From positions 1 through 64,000 of the forward strand of contig PAQY01000017.1 in NCBI GenBank assembly GCA_002709955.1: a stretch of 64,000 nt of DNA. Reading direction: 5' to 3'. How positions within the stretch are numbered: the first letter of the stretch is position 1; every line of letters starts with the position of its first letter. Below are positions 61,998-64,000 of the stretch, in pieces. A program made the position numbers and the translations under genes. The notes below the pieces were generated by a model. It was not told the DNA's origin and did no database searches. It worked only from the letters and a program-made list of their open reading frames with translations. This DNA is from Rhodospirillaceae bacterium (GTDB lineage: Bacteria > Pseudomonadota > Alphaproteobacteria > UBA8366 > Aestuariispiraceae).

Positions 61998-62903
61998 TCA
62001 TGTCAGAATATGATCCCTGGGCTCCAGGGGCATTGGGGGCGGGGTGTTCAGGGCTTCTGCCACGGATATTTCGACGGTGCGGCACATGGCGTCCAGGGGG
62101 ATCCCGTTCACGGAATTTGTGAAGGGATGCTTCAATTCGTCTGTCACGGCGGCCAGTCCATAAAAGACATAGGCGATGATCCCAGCAAAGACCGGGGCCA
62201 TCCAGCCCACGGATTCGATCAATCCAAACGGCACCAGGATACAATACAGAAAGATCGTGCGATATATCAGCAGGACATAAACATAGGGCATGGGGGTGCT
62301 GGAAATCCGCTCACAACCCGCCTGGGCCAGTGAAATCGCGCCCAGTCGTTGGGTCAGAACGCGCAGGCCAAAGTCGCTGATCCCCCCATTTGCATGAATC
62401 CGGTGCAGCCGCTTCGCCATTTCATTCAAAGGCCCGCAGGCTGGGTTGCGCATATCTTTAAAGGATTGGATCAATGCCGGATCGGCAAAATCCTGCAATT
62501 GCGCAGGGGGGTCCGTTCGGCGCAGATTGGTGCGGTGCAGATGCAGGAACACACAGGCCAGCTTCAACAGTTCCGCGCGGTCCTGGGTTTCACCCATGAA
62601 GGTCATCGTTTCCCGTCCCAGGCTGCGGATATCTGCGATCAAATGGCCCCACAAGGTGCGTGCCTCCCACCAACGCTCATAGGCGGCATTGTTGCGAAAC
62701 CCCAGAAACAGGGACAGTGCTAGGCCGAAAATACTGGCGGCTTGAAAGTTGATATGGATGATCGGAACGCCGGTGTGGTCCAGCACCAGGATGATGACCG
62801 ACAAGGCCATGAAGAATGCGATTTTGGGCGCTACTTTCGGAACAATTGATCCTTTTGTGATCAGAAACAGCGTCAGGAATGTGGGATTCTTACGAACGAT
62901 CAT
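61998..62903 (-). CDS. Bestrophin-like membrane protein
   Basis: A 301-residue inner-membrane protein of the bestrophin/UPF0187 family, chloride or cation channels related to eukaryotic bestrophins. The hallmark RWWEARTLWG lies in a NAAYERWWEARTLWGHLI segment, with the first helices in IAFFMALSVIILVLDHTG and the pore region MAPVFAGIIAYVFYGLAAVTDELKHPF, which includes the ending typical of the family (PFTNSVNGIPLDAMCRTVEI). The ion selectivity is unknown. It is convergent with corC and stands in the place where lnt usually follows. Confidence 0.87.
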   Translation of the reverse strand: MIVRKNPTFLTLFLITKGSIVPKVAPKIAFFMALSVIILVLDHTGVPIIHINFQAASIFGLALSLFLGFRNNAAYERWWEARTLWGHLIADIRSLGRETMTFMGETQDRAELLKLACVFLHLHRTNLRRTDPPAQLQDFADPALIQSFKDMRNPACGPLNEMAKRLHRIHANGGISDFGLRVLTQRLGAISLAQAGCERISSTPMPYVYVLLIYRTIFLYCILVPFGLIESVGWMAPVFAGIIAYVFYGLAAVTDELKHPFTNSVNGIPLDAMCRTVEISVAEALNTPPPMPLEPRDHILT

Positions 62904-63034
62904 GGGGGGCGGGCCTTTAGAAAACTCTATGGATACTCAAGATGGGAGCATTCGACATGATCCCCTGATATGAAATGCGGGACCATGCTGTTTGCGACTT
63001 TCATTGCGTGAATAAATACTTGGCCTGCTTTTGT

Positions 63035-63400
63035 CTAACCGTGCCGTTGTTCTGCCCATTTCAGCAAGGCATCCAGGGCCGGGCACAAGGATTGTCCCCA
63101 ATCGGTTAGACAATATTCAACTTTCGGCGGCACCTGATGGTGGACAATACGGCGGACGATGCCATCAGCCTCCATTTGCCGAAGCTGCTGGATCAACATT
63201 TTTTGCGATATCGCCGGAATGGCGCGCTCAAGGTCAGAAAAACGCATGATCTTTCCACCGAAAAGATGGAAGAGAATGACCAGTTTCCAGCGCCCTTCCA
63301 GCATTTTAAGGGCCTGTTCTGCCCCTTCATCCGCAGAGGTTGGCGTGTATTGTACCTTACCTTCAGGTAAGTACCCAACTTTTTTGTCCGTACTTGTCAT
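63035..63400 (-). CDS. HxlR family transcriptional regulator
   Basis: A 121-residue winged-helix regulator: LEGRWKLVILFHLFGGKIMRFSDLERAIPAISQKMLIQQLRQMEADGIVRR, then VEYCLTDWGQSLCPALDALLKWAEQ, the HxlR/MarR-like pattern. The conserved Cys near the N-terminus used for redox sensing in some members is absent (position occupied by Thr/Ser), so it is not a YodB-type sensor by that route. It is divergent from the SnoaL-SDR pair. An inverted repeat CTTACC/GGTAAG overlaps its first codons and could be its operator. Confidence 0.88.
   Translation of the reverse strand: MTSTDKKVGYLPEGKVQYTPTSADEGAEQALKMLEGRWKLVILFHLFGGKIMRFSDLERAIPAISQKMLIQQLRQMEADGIVRRIVHHQVPPKVEYCLTDWGQSLCPALDALLKWAEQRHG
63356..63371. 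promoter_or_regulatory. Putative HxlR operator palindrome
   Basis: CTTACC-TTCA-GGTAAG is a perfect 6-bp inverted repeat, extended by GTAC-like bases on its flanks. Sites of the type TACTTAC...GTAAGTA are seen for HxlR-class regulators. It lies about 30-45 bases inside the hxlR coding region and 85-100 bases ahead of the divergent SnoaL-like gene. Confidence 0.45.
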
Positions 63401-63455
63401 CTTTAAAGCGTATTCTTATTTTTCCGATGATGCAAACAGACAAAGGAAAAAGCCC

Positions 63456-63782
63456 ATGCCAATAAATCTGCCAAAGCCGATTTCCCAATATTACCAATAT
63501 GACCTGGATAACAATCCTGCTTTCGCAGAGTGCTTTACTGAAGACGCTGTCGTCGTTGACGAGGCACAAACCTATACCGGACGCCAGGCGATACAGGAAT
63601 GGAAAACAGGGGCGTCCCGCAAATTTAACTATACCGTCGACCCCTTCTCAATTGAAGAAACCAACGGCACGACCATCGTGACCGCGCATGTCGTGGGTAA
63701 TTTCCCAGGCAGTCCTGTGGATCTGCGATATTTCTTCGTTCTGCGGGATGAAAAAATCGCATCGCTGGAGATCACATTATGA
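63456..63782 (+). CDS. SnoaL-like (NTF2-fold) protein
   Basis: 108 residues from ATG 63456, with AAGGAAA upstream. The sequence has the SnoaL/NTF2-like layout: N-terminal helix (ISQYYQYDLDNNPAFAECF), TEDAVVVDEAQTYTGRQAIQEWKTGA and a C-terminal strand pair FFVLRDEKIASLEITL. Such small cone-shaped proteins act as isomerases, hydrolases or binding proteins. Its stop overlaps the SDR start by 4 bp. Together with the divergent HxlR regulator this forms a typical inducible oxidoreductase locus whose substrate is unknown. Confidence 0.82.
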   Translation: MPINLPKPISQYYQYDLDNNPAFAECFTEDAVVVDEAQTYTGRQAIQEWKTGASRKFNYTVDPFSIEETNGTTIVTAHVVGNFPGSPVDLRYFFVLRDEKIASLEITL

Positions 63783-64000
63783 GCTTCGATCTGGGTCTTT
63801 CAGGCCGTCGCGCCCTGGTCACCGGGGGCACCAAAGGGGTCGGGGCCGCAGTCGTTCAATCGCTGCGCAATGCCGGGGTGAAGATTATGACAACGGCGCG
63901 CACAATTCCCGATATGCCCCAGGATGATGTTCTGTATGTCGCCGCAGATGTGGCAACGGCCGAAGGGTGCCAGACTGTGGCGGATGCTGCGTTGATGCAG
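63779..64000 (+). CDS. Short-chain dehydrogenase, truncated by window end
   Basis: The first 74 residues of an SDR, starting with ATG in ATGA at 63779-63782. The NAD(P) motif TGGTKGVG is at about residues 15-22, and the DV pair after the fourth strand (VAADVAT) is present. It begins MSFDLGLSGRRALVTGG. The rest lies beyond 64000, so the catalytic Tyr cannot be checked. Overlap with the SnoaL-like gene makes co-expression under HxlR likely. Confidence 0.85.
   Translation, partial: MSFDLGLSGRRALVTGGTKGVGAAVVQSLRNAGVKIMTTARTIPDMPQDDVLYVAADVATAEGCQTVADAALMQ

Overview
The window reads as a chromosomal segment of a free-living alphaproteobacterium, most likely a Rhodospirillales-type lineage. Support: cobS/cobT of the aerobic B12 pathway, a Ros/MucR regulator, DUF1150 next to Hsp20, trpBA-accD-folC, the order fur-olsB-olsA-miaB-phoH-ybeY-corC, and extragenic palindromes of a type common in Alphaproteobacteria. 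The sequence is GC-rich, densely packed and largely housekeeping. I see no tRNA, rRNA, CRISPR array, transposase or prophage, and I cannot name the species.

Layout. 0.1-8.3 kb: xerD, a long exported protein preceded by a 48-residue membrane protein, aroK-aroB-CNNM/CorC in overlapping order, DUF2889, a ribbon-helix-helix protein, bolA and a J-domain protein. 8.3-12.7 kb: cobS-cobT, accA and a small Cys-rich lipoprotein. 12.7-16.1 kb: a leftward operon ending in an EamA exporter and MarR, then an NnrU-like protein and hsp20-DUF1150. 16.3-20.7 kb: polA, an AT-rich DUF3800 islet and DUF3429. 20.7-26.7 kb: an accessory metabolic region with a BKACE enzyme, an EamA transporter and a tight gntR-phyH-oxidoreductase-SDR operon. 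A 28-bp near-perfect palindrome precedes this operon, a 36-bp-period hairpin array follows it, and a 12-bp minisatellite lies upstream.

26.7-38.9 kb: a CysZ/EI24-type membrane protein, a lipoprotein candidate, TPR proteins, acetoacetyl-CoA synthetase, a 471-bp repeat cluster, mutT-argJ, a parvulin, and secA with a TPR gene. 38.9-43.8 kb: an uncharacterised GTG-start gene and a polyamine-type ABC transporter (binding protein-ATPase-permease-permease), with a strong hairpin/T-tract between the binding-protein and ATPase genes. 44-52.8 kb: a Tag-like glycosylase, pirin, trpB-trpA-accD-folC, a UspA-type protein, an Nfu-type Fe-S protein and a Bax-like protein. 52.8-62 kb: a polysaccharide deacetylase, a RimI-like GNAT, MucR, then fur-olsB-olsA and miaB-phoH-ybeY-corC. 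62-64 kb: a bestrophin-like protein, HxlR, and a SnoaL-like gene overlapping an SDR that is cut by the window end.

Most genes act in core pathways: shikimate and tryptophan synthesis, malonyl-CoA supply, arginine, folate, cobalamin, DNA replication and repair, protein secretion, tRNA and rRNA maturation, and ornithine-lipid synthesis. The least explained content is the GntR-controlled oxidative operon with its repeat structures, the DUF3800 islet, and several intergenic palindromes that look regulatory. I did not find a convincing new defence or mobile system; the GntR operon is the best candidate for undescribed biology.
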